NCBI RefSeq assembly: GCF_900156155.1
Contig: NZ_FTMD01000010.1
Span: 62,001 to 126,000, forward strand
DNA length: 64,000 nt
Direction of reading: 5' to 3'
Source of the DNA: Aromatoleum tolulyticum
GTDB lineage: Bacteria > Pseudomonadota > Gammaproteobacteria > Burkholderiales > Rhodocyclaceae
Shown: in pieces, positions 7,635-17,885 of the stretch
How positions within the stretch are numbered: the stretch's first letter is position 1
Layout: every line of letters starts with the position of its first letter
Made by a program: the position numbers and the translations under genes
The notes under the pieces: model-generated
The model's database searches: none
Seen by the model: only the letters and a program-made list of their open reading frames with translations
Told to the model about the DNA's origin: nothing

Positions 7635-8714
7635 TCAGCGCCGCTCGACCCAGAACAGCAGCCCGGCGGCTGCCACAACGAAGAGCAAACTCGGCGTGGC
7701 CGCCGCGAGGACCGGCGGCCAACTGTTGATCACGCCCAGGTTCGAGAACAGGCCGTTCAACAGGTGGAAACCCACCCCCAGCATCACGCCGAGGAAGACC
7801 TTCACGCTCACGCCACCCATGCGTTCGTGGCTCATCGCGAACGGCAGCGCCAGCGCCATCATCACCAGCGCCGCAAAAGGATAGATCAGCTTCTTCCACA
7901 GCGCGATCTCGTAGCGGTCGGAGTTCTGCTGGTTTTCGCGCAGGTGGTTCACATAGGCCACCAGCGTCGCCACCGACATCCGCTCCGGCAGCACCATCAG
8001 CACGCTCAGCACTTCCGGTGTCAGCTCCGACTTCCAGTCCATCTCCGGCAGATCCACGACCTCGGTGCGATCGCCGAGGAAGCGCGTCTGGCGGATGCCG
8101 TTCAGGCGCCAGCTGTCCTCGTCGGCCAGGTAGCGGCCGGCCGCGGCCTCGGTCACCGACAGCAACGCATGGTGCTCGTCGAACTCGAAGATCCGTACCT
8201 TCTCCATGCTGCGGTCCGGCTGCAACGTCCGCACGTTCACGAAGCGCGGTCCATCCTTAACCCACAGGCCCGACCTGAGCTGGCTCGAAACGGTCGAATT
8301 GGTCGCCGTCAGGCGCCACTGCTGCGCGGCACGCTCGGCCGGCGGAGCGACGTACTCGCCGAAGATGAAGGTCGCGACGACGAAGATCGTCCCGATGCCC
8401 GCAAGCACGCGCAGCATCTTCGCCGTCGACATCCCCGACGCGCGCATCACGGTGATCTCGGAATGACGCGCGAGCGTCGTGAGCGAATACAGCGTGCCGA
8501 TCAGCACCGCGATCGGCAGAAGTTCATACACCCGCCCCGGCAGGATCATCGCCACATACAGCAAGGCGTGATGCAGCTCGTACCCCCCCTTGCCGACCGA
8601 ATCGAGCTCGTTGAGGAAGTCGAAGAACGCGAACAGCCCGAGGAAGGCGAGCAGCACCGTGAAGGTCGCCCCGACGATCTCGCGGGCGAGATAGCGGCCC
8701 AGCACCGTCATCAT
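7635..8714 (-). CDS. lptG: LPS export ABC transporter permease LptG
   Basis: The 359-residue protein (start ATGATG at 8714; the upstream open frame is lptF shadow) is an integral inner-membrane subunit of the LptB2FG complex that extracts lipopolysaccharide and feeds it to the LptC-A-D bridge. The layout is typical: two or three N-terminal membrane helices (MTVLGRYLAREIVGATFTV), a periplasmic jellyroll of roughly residues 130-250, and C-terminal helices. The start overlaps the lptF stop by four bases, so the two are translationally coupled. Confidence 0.95.
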   Translation of the reverse strand: MMTVLGRYLAREIVGATFTVLLAFLGLFAFFDFLNELDSVGKGGYELHHALLYVAMILPGRVYELLPIAVLIGTLYSLTTLARHSEITVMRASGMSTAKMLRVLAGIGTIFVVATFIFGEYVAPPAERAAQQWRLTATNSTVSSQLRSGLWVKDGPRFVNVRTLQPDRSMEKVRIFEFDEHHALLSVTEAAAGRYLADEDSWRLNGIRQTRFLGDRTEVVDLPEMDWKSELTPEVLSVLMVLPERMSVATLVAYVNHLRENQQNSDRYEIALWKKLIYPFAALVMMALALPFAMSHERMGGVSVKVFLGVMLGVGFHLLNGLFSNLGVINSWPPVLAAATPSLLFVVAAAGLLFWVERR

Positions 8715-9790
8715 GCGCGCGCCCTCCAGAACGGCGACACCGCGAGGCGCCGGTAGAACATCAGCGCGAGCACCACGAGCACCACCACGTGCGGCAGCCA
8801 CACGGCGAGCTCGAAGCGCAGCCGCCCCTGCCCGACCCAGGACTGGAAGATGCTGATCGCGTTGCTATACACGAGATAGGTCAGGATCGCGAAAAGCAGG
8901 TTGTTCGCCCGCCCGGCACGCGGATTCACGAAGGACAGCGGGATCGCCATCAGCGCCAGCAACAGCGCGGCAACGGGCACGCCGATGCGCCCGAGCAGCT
9001 CGCCGAGATTGCGATCCGTGGGCGAGGCGAGGAGTTCCGCGGTCGGGATCACACGCGTGCGCGACGACTGGCCCGCCACCTTGCGCTCCTCGATCAACAC
9101 CGAGTAACGCTCGAATTCCATCACGCGATACTCGGGCGTGCCCGGCTCGCCCTCGTAACGCCGCCCCTTCTCGAGCACGACGAAGCGGTCGCCATTCGCA
9201 TCCGTGTGCAGCGCCCCCTCGGCCGACACGATGACGCTCAGACGGCCGTTCTGTTCCGAACTCACGAACACGTTGCGCACCTTGCCGTTCTCCCCCGCCC
9301 CCATCTCGACGAAGAAGACGCGTTGCGAAGTGGCCGACTCGCGGAACACCCCCGGCGCGACGCGCGACGCGTCGTCGCGCGAGTCGAGCCGTGCCTGGAA
9401 CTCGGCGTTCTTCTGGTGTGCCCACGGCGACAGGAACAGGGTCGCCGCCGCGATCGCGATCACCGCCGGCAGCGCAAAACGCAGCACCGGCCGGATGAAG
9501 CCCGTCAGCGGCACGCCCGAAGCGAACCACACGACCATCTCCGAGTCGCGGTACGAGCGCGACAGCGGCATCAGCACCGAAATGAACACCGTCAGCGATA
9601 GCACGATGGGCAGTTCGGTCAGTGCGCCGAAGCCGATCAGCGCGAGCACTGCGTCGGGGGGTACGCGGCCGCCGGCCGCCTGCCCGAGCAGACGCACCAG
9701 CACGACGGTGATGACGATCGCAAACAGCGCGACGAACACACCGGCAGCCGACTGGGAGAATTCACGCCGGAGGGCGCGGCTGAAAATCAT
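8711..9790 (-). CDS. lptF: LPS export ABC transporter permease LptF
   Basis: A 359-residue permease, start at 9790 (MIFSRALRREFSQSAAGVFV). It shares the LptF/LptG architecture: N-terminal helices, a central periplasmic beta-jellyroll containing the VFFVEMG and YRVMEFERYSV strands, and C-terminal helices. LptF and LptG form the heterodimeric channel for lipopolysaccharide. It is the first gene of the lptF-lptG pair and is divergent from pepA, the same arrangement as in E. coli. An open frame continues antisense through pepA upstream of 9790 but is not coding. Confidence 0.95.
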   Translation of the reverse strand: MIFSRALRREFSQSAAGVFVALFAIVITVVLVRLLGQAAGGRVPPDAVLALIGFGALTELPIVLSLTVFISVLMPLSRSYRDSEMVVWFASGVPLTGFIRPVLRFALPAVIAIAAATLFLSPWAHQKNAEFQARLDSRDDASRVAPGVFRESATSQRVFFVEMGAGENGKVRNVFVSSEQNGRLSVIVSAEGALHTDANGDRFVVLEKGRRYEGEPGTPEYRVMEFERYSVLIEERKVAGQSSRTRVIPTAELLASPTDRNLGELLGRIGVPVAALLLALMAIPLSFVNPRAGRANNLLFAILTYLVYSNAISIFQSWVGQGRLRFELAVWLPHVVVLVVLALMFYRRLAVSPFWRARA

Positions 9791-9827
9791 CGCGCGAAAG
9801 CCTGGATCTCGTTGGAGTGCGGGGTTT

Positions 9828-9857
9828 TTGACGCGTTTGCCGCGAACGGGCCATAAT
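9828..9857 (+). promoter_or_regulatory. Sigma-70-type promoter of pepA
   Basis: TTGACG (9828-9833) and CATAAT (9852-9857) are separated by 18 bases, giving a near-consensus -35/-10 pair about 40 bases before the pepA start at 9899. Confidence 0.55.
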
Positions 9858-9898
9858 CGGCGGCAATCGGAACGACGCGTCTTATAAAGGAACAGGGC

Positions 9899-11398
9899 AT
9901 GGAATTTACCATAAAGACCGGGGCCCCGGAAAAGCTCAAGACCGGCTACCTGGTCGTCGGAGCATTTGCCGGCGGTACGCTCACCGACGCCGCAGCCGCC
10001 CTCGACAAGGCGGCCAAAGGCAAACTCGCCGCCCTGATCGCCCGCGGCGATCTCGATGAAAAGGCCGGCTCGCTCCTCGCGCTGCACGAGCTTCCGGGCT
10101 GCGCCGCCGAACGCGTGCTCGTCGTCAGCCTCGGCAAGCAGGAAGAACTCGGCGACCGCGCCTGGCGCGACGCCGTCGGCGCCGTCGCCAAGGCCCTCGC
10201 GGCCTCGCCCTCCCACGACGCCGCGGTGTGCCTCGCCGACGTCGCGCTTCCCGGACGCGACGCCGAATGGGCGCTGCAGCAGCTCGCGCGCACGCTGGCC
10301 GACGGCACCTATCGCTACGACACCACCAAGTCGAAGAAGAAGGACGACAAGCCGCGCGGCGCGCGCAAGGTCGTGCTGGCCACGCGCAACAAGATCTCCG
10401 CCGCCATGGAGGCCGCCGTCAAGCGTGGCCAGGCGATCGCCGAAGGCATGGCGCTGGCGAAGGATCTCGGCAACCTGCCGGGCAACTACTGCACGCCGAC
10501 CCACCTCGCCGAGACCGCCGTCGAACTCGGCAAGCAGTTCAAGCTCAAGGTCGAGGTGCTCGAACGCGAGGACATGGAGAAGCTCGGCATGGGCTCGCTG
10601 CTGTCGGTCGCGCGCGGCTCGCACCAGCCGCCCAAGTTCATCGTCCTGCACTACAAGGGTGGCAAGGCCAAGGACAAGCCCGTCGTGCTCGTCGGCAAGG
10701 GCATCACCTTCGACACCGGCGGCATCTCGCTCAAGCCCGGCGCCGAGATGGACGAGATGAAGTTCGACATGTGCGGCGCCGCCAGCGTGCTCGGCACCTT
10801 CAAGGCGCTGGCGCGCATGGCGCTGCCGATCAACGTCGTCGGCATCGTCCCGACCACCGAGAACATGCCCGGCGGCGGTGCCACCAAACCCGGCGACGTC
10901 GTCACCTCGATGAGCGGCCAGACCATCGAGATCCTCAACACCGACGCCGAAGGCCGCCTGATCCTGTGCGACGCCCTGACCTACGCCGAGCGTTTCAAGC
11001 CCGCCTGCGTCGTCGATATCGCCACCCTCACCGGCGCCTGCGTCGTCGCGCTGGGCAAGATCCCCAGCGGCCTGCTCGCCAACGACGACGAACTCGCGCG
11101 CGAGCTCACCGACTGCGGCACCGTTTCCGGCGACCGCGTGTGGCAGCTGCCCCTGTGGGACGAATACCAGGAACTGCTCAAGAGCAATTTCGCCGACATG
11201 GCCAACATCGGCGGGCGCTACGGCGGCACGATCACCGCGGCCTGCTTCCTCGCGCGCTTCACCAAGGCGTACAAGTGGGCGCACCTCGACATCGCCGGCA
11301 CCGCCTGGCTGTCGGGCGATGCCAAGGGCGCGACCGGCCGCCCTGTTCCGCTGCTCGCCGAGTTCCTGATCGCGCGCAGCCAGGGCGCCGGCGCCTGA
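9899..11398 (+). CDS. pepA: Leucyl aminopeptidase (M17 family)
   Basis: The 499-residue cytosolic enzyme removes N-terminal residues from peptides using two divalent metal ions. The signature NTDAEGRL lies near residue 350, and VGKGITFDTGGISLKP with the preceding lysine lies near residue 265. In E. coli and pseudomonads PepA homologues also bind DNA (XerA/CarP roles), which may or may not apply here. It starts a probable pepA-holC-orf operon, with holC 17 bases downstream, and is divergent from lptF. Confidence 0.96.
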   Translation: MEFTIKTGAPEKLKTGYLVVGAFAGGTLTDAAAALDKAAKGKLAALIARGDLDEKAGSLLALHELPGCAAERVLVVSLGKQEELGDRAWRDAVGAVAKALAASPSHDAAVCLADVALPGRDAEWALQQLARTLADGTYRYDTTKSKKKDDKPRGARKVVLATRNKISAAMEAAVKRGQAIAEGMALAKDLGNLPGNYCTPTHLAETAVELGKQFKLKVEVLEREDMEKLGMGSLLSVARGSHQPPKFIVLHYKGGKAKDKPVVLVGKGITFDTGGISLKPGAEMDEMKFDMCGAASVLGTFKALARMALPINVVGIVPTTENMPGGGATKPGDVVTSMSGQTIEILNTDAEGRLILCDALTYAERFKPACVVDIATLTGACVVALGKIPSGLLANDDELARELTDCGTVSGDRVWQLPLWDEYQELLKSNFADMANIGGRYGGTITAACFLARFTKAYKWAHLDIAGTAWLSGDAKGATGRPVPLLAEFLIARSQGAGA

Positions 11399-11415
11399 GC
11401 CGGGGAACGGCCGCC

Positions 11416-11856
11416 ATGCCTCCGCGCGTGCAGTTCTACCATAACGCCGAGAACCCGCTGGCGCTCGCCTGCGAGTTCGCCGCGCGCGCCTATGGCAGCG
11501 GCCGCAAGGTCGCCTTGCGCACGCAAGATGCGACGGCTGCCCGCCAGCTCGACCAGATGCTGTGGAACTTCGAACAGCAGGCCTTCGTGCCGCACGTGAT
11601 GGCGGGCTCTCCCCTCGCGGCCGAAACGCCGGTCGTCATCGGCCACGCGGAAGCGCCGAACGAGTGGCCGCACGCCGAAATCCTCTTCAACCTCGCCGAC
11701 GACGTCCCGCCCGGCCACGAGCGCTTCCGCATGCTGATCGAGATCATCGGCCAGAGCGAGGAGCAGAAGCTCCCGGCGCGGGCACGCTGGATGCACTACA
11801 AGCAGAAGGACCTGCCCCTGCAGGCCTTCGACGCGATCCGCAGGGAGGCCCTATGA
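11416..11856 (+). CDS. holC: DNA polymerase III chi subunit
   Basis: A 146-residue protein starting MPPRVQFYHNAENPLALACE. It has the chi-subunit features of an N-terminal FYH segment, a QLDQMLW block and FVPHVM near residue 55. Chi links the clamp loader (with psi) to single-stranded-DNA-binding protein at the replication fork. The family commonly lies between pepA and valS, as here. The upstream open frame running through pepA is a shadow. The stop overlaps the next gene by four bases (ATGA). Confidence 0.93.
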   Translation: MPPRVQFYHNAENPLALACEFAARAYGSGRKVALRTQDATAARQLDQMLWNFEQQAFVPHVMAGSPLAAETPVVIGHAEAPNEWPHAEILFNLADDVPPGHERFRMLIEIIGQSEEQKLPARARWMHYKQKDLPLQAFDAIRREAL

Positions 11857-12332
11857 GCACCTGGCCGCTGCCGCCACGGCTAGACCCCGACGACGACCTC
11901 AAGGCCGCCGACCTTCTCCTCGGCAAGGCCGACGCCCTGCTCAAGCGGCACCGGGGCCCCGAGCCGCAGCCGCCAGCTCCGGAAGAGGTGATCTCGCTGG
12001 AAGACGAGGACCTTCCCGTCCTGACCGAAGTCGTCGCACCGGAAGACCTCCCCGCCGAGCTGGCTTCACCCAGGCCGCCGCAGGCGAAACGCTCCGCCAG
12101 CGAACTCGCCGAACAGCTCATCAGCCTCGACACCGAAGTCTCGCGTGCCGTCGAAGCCTGGTTCCACGCCGAACTGCCGCAGATCGTCGCGCGCGAACTC
12201 GACCGGCTGGGCACCAACATTCGCGAACAAGCCCTCGCCCATCTGCGCGCAAGCCTGCTGCCGGAGCTGTCCGCGCACATCTCGCGCCATCTCGAAAAGA
12301 ACACCGACGTTCTCCCGCCGGACCAGTCCTGA
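11853..12332 (+). CDS. Conserved hypothetical protein between holC and valS
   Basis: A 159-residue acidic protein with no signal peptide or membrane segment. Residues 40-75 are rich in Pro and Glu and look disordered; from about residue 80 to the end (SASELAEQLISLDTEVSRAV onwards) it is predicted helical and could form a coiled coil. I do not recognise a functional domain. Its ATG overlaps the holC stop, implying translational coupling with the chi subunit, and valS follows 94 bases later. A link to replication is inferred from context only. Confidence 0.75.
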   Translation: MSTWPLPPRLDPDDDLKAADLLLGKADALLKRHRGPEPQPPAPEEVISLEDEDLPVLTEVVAPEDLPAELASPRPPQAKRSASELAEQLISLDTEVSRAVEAWFHAELPQIVARELDRLGTNIREQALAHLRASLLPELSAHISRHLEKNTDVLPPDQS

Positions 12333-12388
12333 CGGGCCCGCGCCGGTCCGCAGATGCTCCGGCGGCAAGGCAGGCGGCCTCCATCCGC

Positions 12389-12394
12389 TATAAT
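12389..12394 (+). promoter_or_regulatory. Possible -10 element before valS
   Basis: A perfect TATAAT lies 32 bases upstream of the valS start. No good -35 hexamer is evident at the expected distance, so this is a tentative promoter. Confidence 0.35.
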
Positions 12395-12426
12395 CCGCCC
12401 TTTGCCTTCAAGCCCCTGAGCACACC

Positions 12427-15273
12427 ATGGAACTGGCCAAGAGTTTTGAGCCCGCGGACATCGAAGCCCGCTGGTATCCGGAATGGGAGTCGCGCGGTCA
12501 CTTCGACGCCGGACTGGACAAGTCCAACCCCGACGCCTTCTGCATCCTGCTGCCGCCGCCGAACGTCACCGGCACGCTGCACATGGGTCACGGCTTCAAC
12601 CAGACCATCATGGATGCGCTCACCCGCTACCACCGCATGCGCGGCTTCAACACGCTGTGGCAGCCGGGCACCGACCACGCCGGCATCGCGACGCAGATCG
12701 TCGTCGAACGCCAGCTCGACGCCAAGGGCATCTCGCGCCACGACCTCGGCCGCGAGAAGTTCCTCGAAAAGGTCTGGGAATGGAAGGAATACTCCGGCGG
12801 CACGATCACGCGCCAGATGCGCCGCATGGGCACCTCGCCCGACTGGAAGCGCGAGCGCTTCACGATGGACGCCGGCCTGTCGAAGATCGTCACCGAAACC
12901 TTCGTGCGCCTCTACAACGAAGGCCTGATCTATCGCGGCAAGCGCCTCGTCAACTGGGACCCCAAGCTCGGCACCGCGGTGTCCGACCTCGAGGTGGTGT
13001 CCGAAGAGGAAGACGGCTTCCTGTGGCACATCACCTACCCCTTCTCTGACGGCCCGATCGAAGGCCTGCCCGGCCTCACCGTCGCGACCACCCGCCCCGA
13101 AACCATGCTCGGCGACGTCGCCGTGATGGTGCATCCCGAGGACGAGCGCTATGCGCACCTGATCGGCAAGACCGTCACGCTGCCGCTGTGCGACCGTGAG
13201 ATCCCGATCATCGCCGACGAATACGTCGACCGCGAATTCGGCACCGGCTGCGTCAAGGTCACGCCGGCGCACGACTTCAACGACTACGCGGTCGGCCTGC
13301 GCCACAAGCTGCCGATGATCAGCATCCTGCGGCTCGACGCCCACGTCAGCGACGACGCCCCCGAGAAATACCGCGGCCTCGACCGCTTCGTCGCGCGCGA
13401 ACAGATCGTGCAGGACCTCGAAGCCCTCGGCCTCCTCGCCGCGGTCAAGCCGCACAAGCTCATGGTGCCGCGCGGCGACCGCACCGGCGCGGTCATCGAA
13501 CCGATGCTCACCGACCAGTGGTTCGTCGCCATGAGCAAGCCCGGCGCGGACGGCAAGAGCATCACCGCGAAGGCGCTCGAATGCGTCACCTCGGGCGAGA
13601 TCCGCTTCTACCCCGAGAACTGGGTCAACACCTACAACCAGTGGCTCAACAACATCCAGGACTGGTGCATCTCCCGCCAGCTGTGGTGGGGCCACCAGAT
13701 CCCCGCCTGGTACGCCGACGTCGAGGGTGACGCGCGCGTGTGGGTCGCACACAGCGAAGACGAAGCGAAGGCGCTCGCCGCGAAGGACGGCTACACCGGC
13801 AGGCTGCGCCGCGACGAGGACGTGCTCGACACCTGGTACTCGTCCGCCCTGTGGCCCTTCTCGACGCTCGACTGGACGCCCGAATGGCCGGCCAAGTCGA
13901 ACGACGCGCTCGACCTCTACCTGCCGTCCTCGGTCCTCGTCACCGGCTTCGACATCATCTTCTTCTGGGTCGCCCGCATGGTCATGATGACCAAGCACAT
14001 CACGGGCAAGATCCCGTTCCGCGACGTCTACGTGCACGGCCTGATCCGCGACGCCGAAGGCCAGAAGATGTCGAAGTCCAAAGGCAACGTGCTCGACCCG
14101 ATCGACCTCATCGACGGCATCTCCGTCGAGGAACTGGTCAAGAAGCGCACCTTCGGCCTGATGAACCCGAAGCAGGCGCAGAGCATCGAGAAGAAGACGC
14201 GCAAGGAATTCCCGGAAGGCATCGCCGCCTTCGGCACCGACGCGCTGCGCTTCACCTTCGCGTCGCTCGCCACGCCGGGCCGCGACATCAAGTTCGACCT
14301 GTCGCGCTGCGAGGGCTACCGCAACTTCTGCAACAAGCTGTGGAACGCCACCCGCTTCGTGCTGATGAACTGCGAAGGCCACGACTGCGGCATCGACGCC
14401 GCGGCCGGCAGCGCCGCCTGCAACGCCGAGAAGCTCGACTTCTCCTTTGCCGACCGCTGGATCGTGTCGCGCCTGCAGCGCACCGAAGCCGACGTCGCCC
14501 AGCACTTCAAGGACTACCGCTTCGACCTCGTCGCCAAGGCGGTGTACGAGTTCGTCTGGGACGAGTACTGCGACTGGTACCTGGAACTCGCCAAGGTGCA
14601 GATCCAGAACGGCAGCGAAGCCCGGCAGCGCGCCACGCGCCGCACCCTGCTGCGCGTGCTGGAAACCGTGCTGCGCCTCGCCCACCCGCTGATTCCCTTC
14701 ATCACCGAGGAGCTGTGGCACACCGTCGCCCCACTCGCCGGCCGCAAGGACGCCGACAGCGTCATGCTGGCGCGCTACCCGGAAGCCGACCTCGGCCGCA
14801 TCGACGAGGCCGCCGAGGCGAAGATCGCGGAACTGAAGGCCATCGTCGGCACCTGCCGCAACCTACGCAGCGAGATGGGCATCTCGCCCGCCCAGCGCAT
14901 GCCGCTGGTCGCCGCGGGCGATGCCGCCGCGCTCGACGTCTACGCCCCTTACCTCGCCGGCCTCGCGCGCCTGTCGGGTGTCGAGATCGTCGAGGACATC
15001 GGCGCCGACGAACTCGCCCCGGTGTCGGTGTCCGGGGCCTTCAAGCTGATGCTGCGCGTCGAGATCGACATCGCCGCCGAGCGCGAGCGCGTCGCGAAGG
15101 AGATCGCCCGCCTCGAGGGCGAAATCGGCAAGGCCAATGGCAAGCTCGGTAATGCCAGCTTCGTCGAACGCGCCCCCGCCGCTGTCGTGCAGCAGGAACG
15201 CGCCCGCCTTGACGCCTTCGTCGCGACGCTGGAAAAACTGCGTCCGCAGCTCGAAAAGCTCAATCGCGGCTGA
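12427..15273 (+). CDS. valS: Valyl-tRNA synthetase
   Basis: The 948-residue class I synthetase charges tRNA-Val. The HIGH-type motif appears as [10 protein letters not shown] near residue 45 and the KMSKS loop as [14 protein letters not shown] near residue 545. The connective editing domain that hydrolyses misactivated threonine lies between them ([10 protein letters not shown] near residue 220). The C-terminal 65 residues form the ValRS coiled-coil arm (charged helices with REREVAKEI-like periodicity). A long open frame on the opposite strand is a GC-bias shadow. A terminator follows immediately. Confidence 0.98.
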   Translation: MELAKSFEPADIEARWYPEWESRGHFDAGLDKSNPDAFCILLPPPNVTGTLHMGHGFNQTIMDALTRYHRMRGFNTLWQPGTDHAGIATQIVVERQLDAKGISRHDLGREKFLEKVWEWKEYSGGTITRQMRRMGTSPDWKRERFTMDAGLSKIVTETFVRLYNEGLIYRGKRLVNWDPKLGTAVSDLEVVSEEEDGFLWHITYPFSDGPIEGLPGLTVATTRPETMLGDVAVMVHPEDERYAHLIGKTVTLPLCDREIPIIADEYVDREFGTGCVKVTPAHDFNDYAVGLRHKLPMISILRLDAHVSDDAPEKYRGLDRFVAREQIVQDLEALGLLAAVKPHKLMVPRGDRTGAVIEPMLTDQWFVAMSKPGADGKSITAKALECVTSGEIRFYPENWVNTYNQWLNNIQDWCISRQLWWGHQIPAWYADVEGDARVWVAHSEDEAKALAAKDGYTGRLRRDEDVLDTWYSSALWPFSTLDWTPEWPAKSNDALDLYLPSSVLVTGFDIIFFWVARMVMMTKHITGKIPFRDVYVHGLIRDAEGQKMSKSKGNVLDPIDLIDGISVEELVKKRTFGLMNPKQAQSIEKKTRKEFPEGIAAFGTDALRFTFASLATPGRDIKFDLSRCEGYRNFCNKLWNATRFVLMNCEGHDCGIDAAAGSAACNAEKLDFSFADRWIVSRLQRTEADVAQHFKDYRFDLVAKAVYEFVWDEYCDWYLELAKVQIQNGSEARQRATRRTLLRVLETVLRLAHPLIPFITEELWHTVAPLAGRKDADSVMLARYPEADLGRIDEAAEAKIAELKAIVGTCRNLRSEMGISPAQRMPLVAAGDAAALDVYAPYLAGLARLSGVEIVEDIGADELAPVSVSGAFKLMLRVEIDIAAERERVAKEIARLEGEIGKANGKLGNASFVERAPAAVVQQERARLDAFVATLEKLRPQLEKLNRG

Positions 15274-15293
15274 GCGGCATCACGCCGCAAGCA

Positions 15294-15333
15294 AAGGGGG
15301 CCACCCGATCACCGGGCAGCCCCCTTGTTTTTT
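15294..15333 (+). terminator. Rho-independent terminator of valS
   Basis: AAGGGGGC (15294-15301) pairs with GCCCCCTT (15319-15326), followed by TGTTTTTT on the plus strand. It lies 20 bases after the valS stop. Confidence 0.85.
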
Positions 15334-15374
15334 CGCGTCCGCACCCTGCCATGCAGGGCCGCGCAGCCCGATCC

Positions 15375-15605
15375 CTACTTGCGCTTCAGGTAGAACTCGA
15401 AGGCCTTGTCGGCCGTTTCACCCTGTTGCAGCAGATCGTTCCCGGTCTGCCGGGCGAAGGCCTGAAAGTCCTTCACCGAACCGGGATCGGTCGCCAGCAC
15501 CCGCAGCACCTGGCCGGCGCTCATCTCGGCGAGCGCCTTCTTGGCCCGCAGAATCGGCAACGGGCAGGTCAGCCCGCGCGCATCGACTTCCTTTTGAAAC
15601 TCCAT
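15375..15605 (-). CDS. TusA/SirA-family sulfurtransferase
   Basis: A 76-residue protein with the CPLP form of the CPxP motif, C14 being the sulfur-carrying cysteine (DARGLTCPLPILRAKKAL). TusA proteins accept persulfide sulfur and pass it on for tRNA thiolation, molybdenum cofactor synthesis or sulfur oxidation. It is a single gene, convergent with valS. With a TsdA-type thiosulfate dehydrogenase elsewhere in the window a role in sulfur oxidation is possible, but the gene is not linked to dsr or hdr genes, so a general sulfur-relay role is more likely. Confidence 0.9.
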   Translation of the reverse strand: MEFQKEVDARGLTCPLPILRAKKALAEMSAGQVLRVLATDPGSVKDFQAFARQTGNDLLQQGETADKAFEFYLKRK

Positions 15606-15691
15606 TACGCGTAACCCTCACTGACAGTTAGCGCAATTCTACCCCATGGCCATAACCGCGCCCGCGGCCGGCTACGGAACTATCGTAGCTA

Positions 15692-17140
15692 TCACTCCGA
15701 ACGGCCGTTCTTGCGTTCCTCGCGGCGGCGTTCGCGTTCCTGTTCCTTGAGCTCACGCAGGCGCGCATCGACCGCCGACAGCTCGTAGAAATTACCGTCT
15801 CCCGCCCGGCGCGCCAGCTCCAGCTGCTCGATCGCGGCCGGAACCGCGCCGCGCAGCACATACACCTCGGCCTGTGCGCGGTGCTGGGCCGCGCGGTGCC
15901 CCTGCTCGGCCTCCGAGCGGGCAAGGAATGCCCACAGGCGCGGATCCTCCTTGCGGTTCTGCACTGCCGTCCGCGCCATTGCGCCGGCATCGCGCGCACG
16001 CCCTGCCAGGATCATCGCATCCATCAGCGCGTACCGCGCCGCCTGGCTATCGGGAAAACGCTTCTGCGCCGCTTCGAGGATCTGCACCGCACCGGCGGCA
16101 TCATGCTGCGCCAGCCGCAACTCCGCCGCCAGCATGTCAACGAAGGACGACTGCGGAGCCTCCCGCCGCAAGGTCTCCACCTGCTTGCCGGCATCGTCGA
16201 GACGGCCGGCCGCGAGCAGCGCCCGCGCGTAGCCATAGCGCTGCGCGATATCGCCGCCGTTCTTGGCGACCTGCGCTTCGAATTCGCGCACGGCATCGAT
16301 CGGCTGCATCGCCCCGACGCGCAGCTTCGCGCGCACGAAACCGAAGTCGGGCGAATCGGGAACCTGCTTGTAACGCAACTGCGCCACGCGGTTCCCCATG
16401 TCGGAAATCCGCTCCTGGGTCAGCGGGTGCGTACGCAGGTAGCTCGGTGCATTGTTCTCGTACAAGCGGCTCGAACGCTGCAGCCGCTCGAAGAAACTGG
16501 GCATACCGCGCACGTCGAAGCCGGCCCCTTCGAGCGATTGCAAGCCCAGACGGTCGGCCTCACGTTCGAAATCGCGCGTATAGCCGAGCTGCGCCTGCAG
16601 CGCCCCGGCCTGCCCCGCCGCGATCGCCGCCTGGCTGAGCTGCGAGTCGCCGCGCGCCGCAAGCACCGCGACGAGCATGGAGGCGAGCATGACCATGCTG
16701 GTCTGGCTCTGCTTGCCGAACATCTGCGCGATGTGCCGCTGCGTCACGTGTGCGACCTCGTGCCCGAGCACCGAGGCCAGCTCCGACTCGGACTCCGCCG
16801 TGACGATCAGCCCGGTGTGCACGCCGATGAAACCGCCGGGCATCGCGAAGGCGTTGAGCGTGCCGTCGCGCACGACGAAGAACTCGAATTCCAGCTGTGG
16901 CGCGGCGCTCGCCGCAACGAGCCGCCGTCCCATCCGGTTGATGTAATCCTCGACCTCGGGGTCGTCGAGATAGCTCGCTTCGCGCCAGCGGATCTCGCGC
17001 ATGATCGACTCGCCGAGCTTGCGTTCGGCAAGCGGCGAGAGTTCCGAGGCCCCCACATCGCCGAGATCCGGCAGACCGGCCGCATTCACCGGCGGCACGA
17101 GGGCGACGCACAACAGCAGGATAAGAATTCGTCTGATCAT
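15692..17140 (-). CDS. M48-family periplasmic metalloprotease with TPR repeats (BepA-like)
   Basis: The 482-residue protein has a cleavable signal peptide ([20 protein letters not shown]), an M48 protease domain with the zinc motif HEVAH at 127-131 and a downstream DFEREAD segment supplying the third ligand, then tetratricopeptide-like repeats from about residue 290 to 430. The C-terminus is very basic ([12 protein letters not shown]). This architecture matches E. coli BepA (YfgC), which helps fold or degrade LptD and other outer-membrane proteins. It stands alone, divergent from moaC. Confidence 0.9.
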   Translation of the reverse strand: MIRRILILLLCVALVPPVNAAGLPDLGDVGASELSPLAERKLGESIMREIRWREASYLDDPEVEDYINRMGRRLVAASAAPQLEFEFFVVRDGTLNAFAMPGGFIGVHTGLIVTAESESELASVLGHEVAHVTQRHIAQMFGKQSQTSMVMLASMLVAVLAARGDSQLSQAAIAAGQAGALQAQLGYTRDFEREADRLGLQSLEGAGFDVRGMPSFFERLQRSSRLYENNAPSYLRTHPLTQERISDMGNRVAQLRYKQVPDSPDFGFVRAKLRVGAMQPIDAVREFEAQVAKNGGDIAQRYGYARALLAAGRLDDAGKQVETLRREAPQSSFVDMLAAELRLAQHDAAGAVQILEAAQKRFPDSQAARYALMDAMILAGRARDAGAMARTAVQNRKEDPRLWAFLARSEAEQGHRAAQHRAQAEVYVLRGAVPAAIEQLELARRAGDGNFYELSAVDARLRELKEQERERRREERKNGRSE

Positions 17141-17219
17141 CGGGTGCTATGATACCGGCCCACCATTAACCGTTCAGCGCGGAATGTATCGCACTGTACG
17201 ACACCGCGCACACCGAGCC

Positions 17220-17714
17220 ATGACCGAGCAGAAAGCTTCCGCCCTCACCCACTTCGACGCCCACGGCCAGGCCCACATGGTGGACGTCGGCGGCAAGAGC
17301 GAAACCCGCCGCGTCGCCGTCGCCCGCGGCTCGATCAGCATGAAGCCGGAGACCTTCGCGATGGTCAAGTCCGGCAGCGCAAAAAAGGGCGACGTACTCG
17401 GCATCGCGCGCATCGCGGCGATCCAGGGATCGAAGCGCACCAGCGACCTGATTCCCCTGTGCCACCCGATCCCGCTGACCCGCGTCGCCGTCGAGTTCGA
17501 ACTCGACGAAGCGCAAAGCCGCATCGACTGCAGCGTCACCGCGGAAACGGTCGGCCGGACCGGCGTCGAGATGGAAGCGCTCACCGCCGTAAACGTGGCG
17601 CTGCTCACCATCTACGACATGTGCAAGGCCGTGGATCGCGGCATGCGCATGGATGGCATCCAGTTGATGGAGAAGCTCGGCGGGAAGTCGGGGCACTGGG
17701 TCGCGGGACAGTAG
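17220..17714 (+). CDS. moaC: Cyclic pyranopterin monophosphate synthase MoaC
   Basis: A 164-residue enzyme that converts the 3',8-cyclo-GTP product of MoaA to cyclic pyranopterin monophosphate in molybdopterin synthesis. It shows the family blocks [23 protein letters not shown] and [11 protein letters not shown], with the catalytic lysine in the KLGGKSG tail. The ATG at 17220 gives the usual MoaC length; the open frame upstream is an antisense shadow of the protease. The same pterin would serve the tungsten cofactor of the AOR encoded at 30-32 kb. Confidence 0.96.
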   Translation: MTEQKASALTHFDAHGQAHMVDVGGKSETRRVAVARGSISMKPETFAMVKSGSAKKGDVLGIARIAAIQGSKRTSDLIPLCHPIPLTRVAVEFELDEAQSRIDCSVTAETVGRTGVEMEALTAVNVALLTIYDMCKAVDRGMRMDGIQLMEKLGGKSGHWVAGQ

Positions 17715-17830
17715 TCCGCAGCATCAATCAGGGCAACCGCTTCCCCGCGCAAGACAGAGGCTTGCGCTCCCAGCCGCGGAAATTGCGCGCGATCACCGTC
17801 GCACCTCTTCCCAAGAACTGATCGCAAATG

Positions 17831-17858
17831 AAAACGGGGCGGCTTGCGCCGCCCCGTT
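17831..17858 (-). terminator. Terminator of the porin-cytochrome operon
   Basis: AACGGGGCGGC (17833-17843) and GCCGCCCCGTT (17848-17858) form an 11-bp stem with a 4-base loop. Read on the minus strand it is followed by TTTT, 28 bases after the end of the barrel protein gene. Confidence 0.8.
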
Positions 17859-17885
17859 GTGAGCTACGTGCGTTACAAGAACCGC

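Noticed and set aside
9791-11284. N-terminal extension of lptF open frame by about 500 codons
   Set aside because: It is antisense to pepA; LptF begins with its normal first helix at 9790.
12388-14721. Open frame of 777 codons antisense to valS
   Set aside because: It lies entirely opposite a perfectly recognisable valyl-tRNA synthetase and has no domain of its own.
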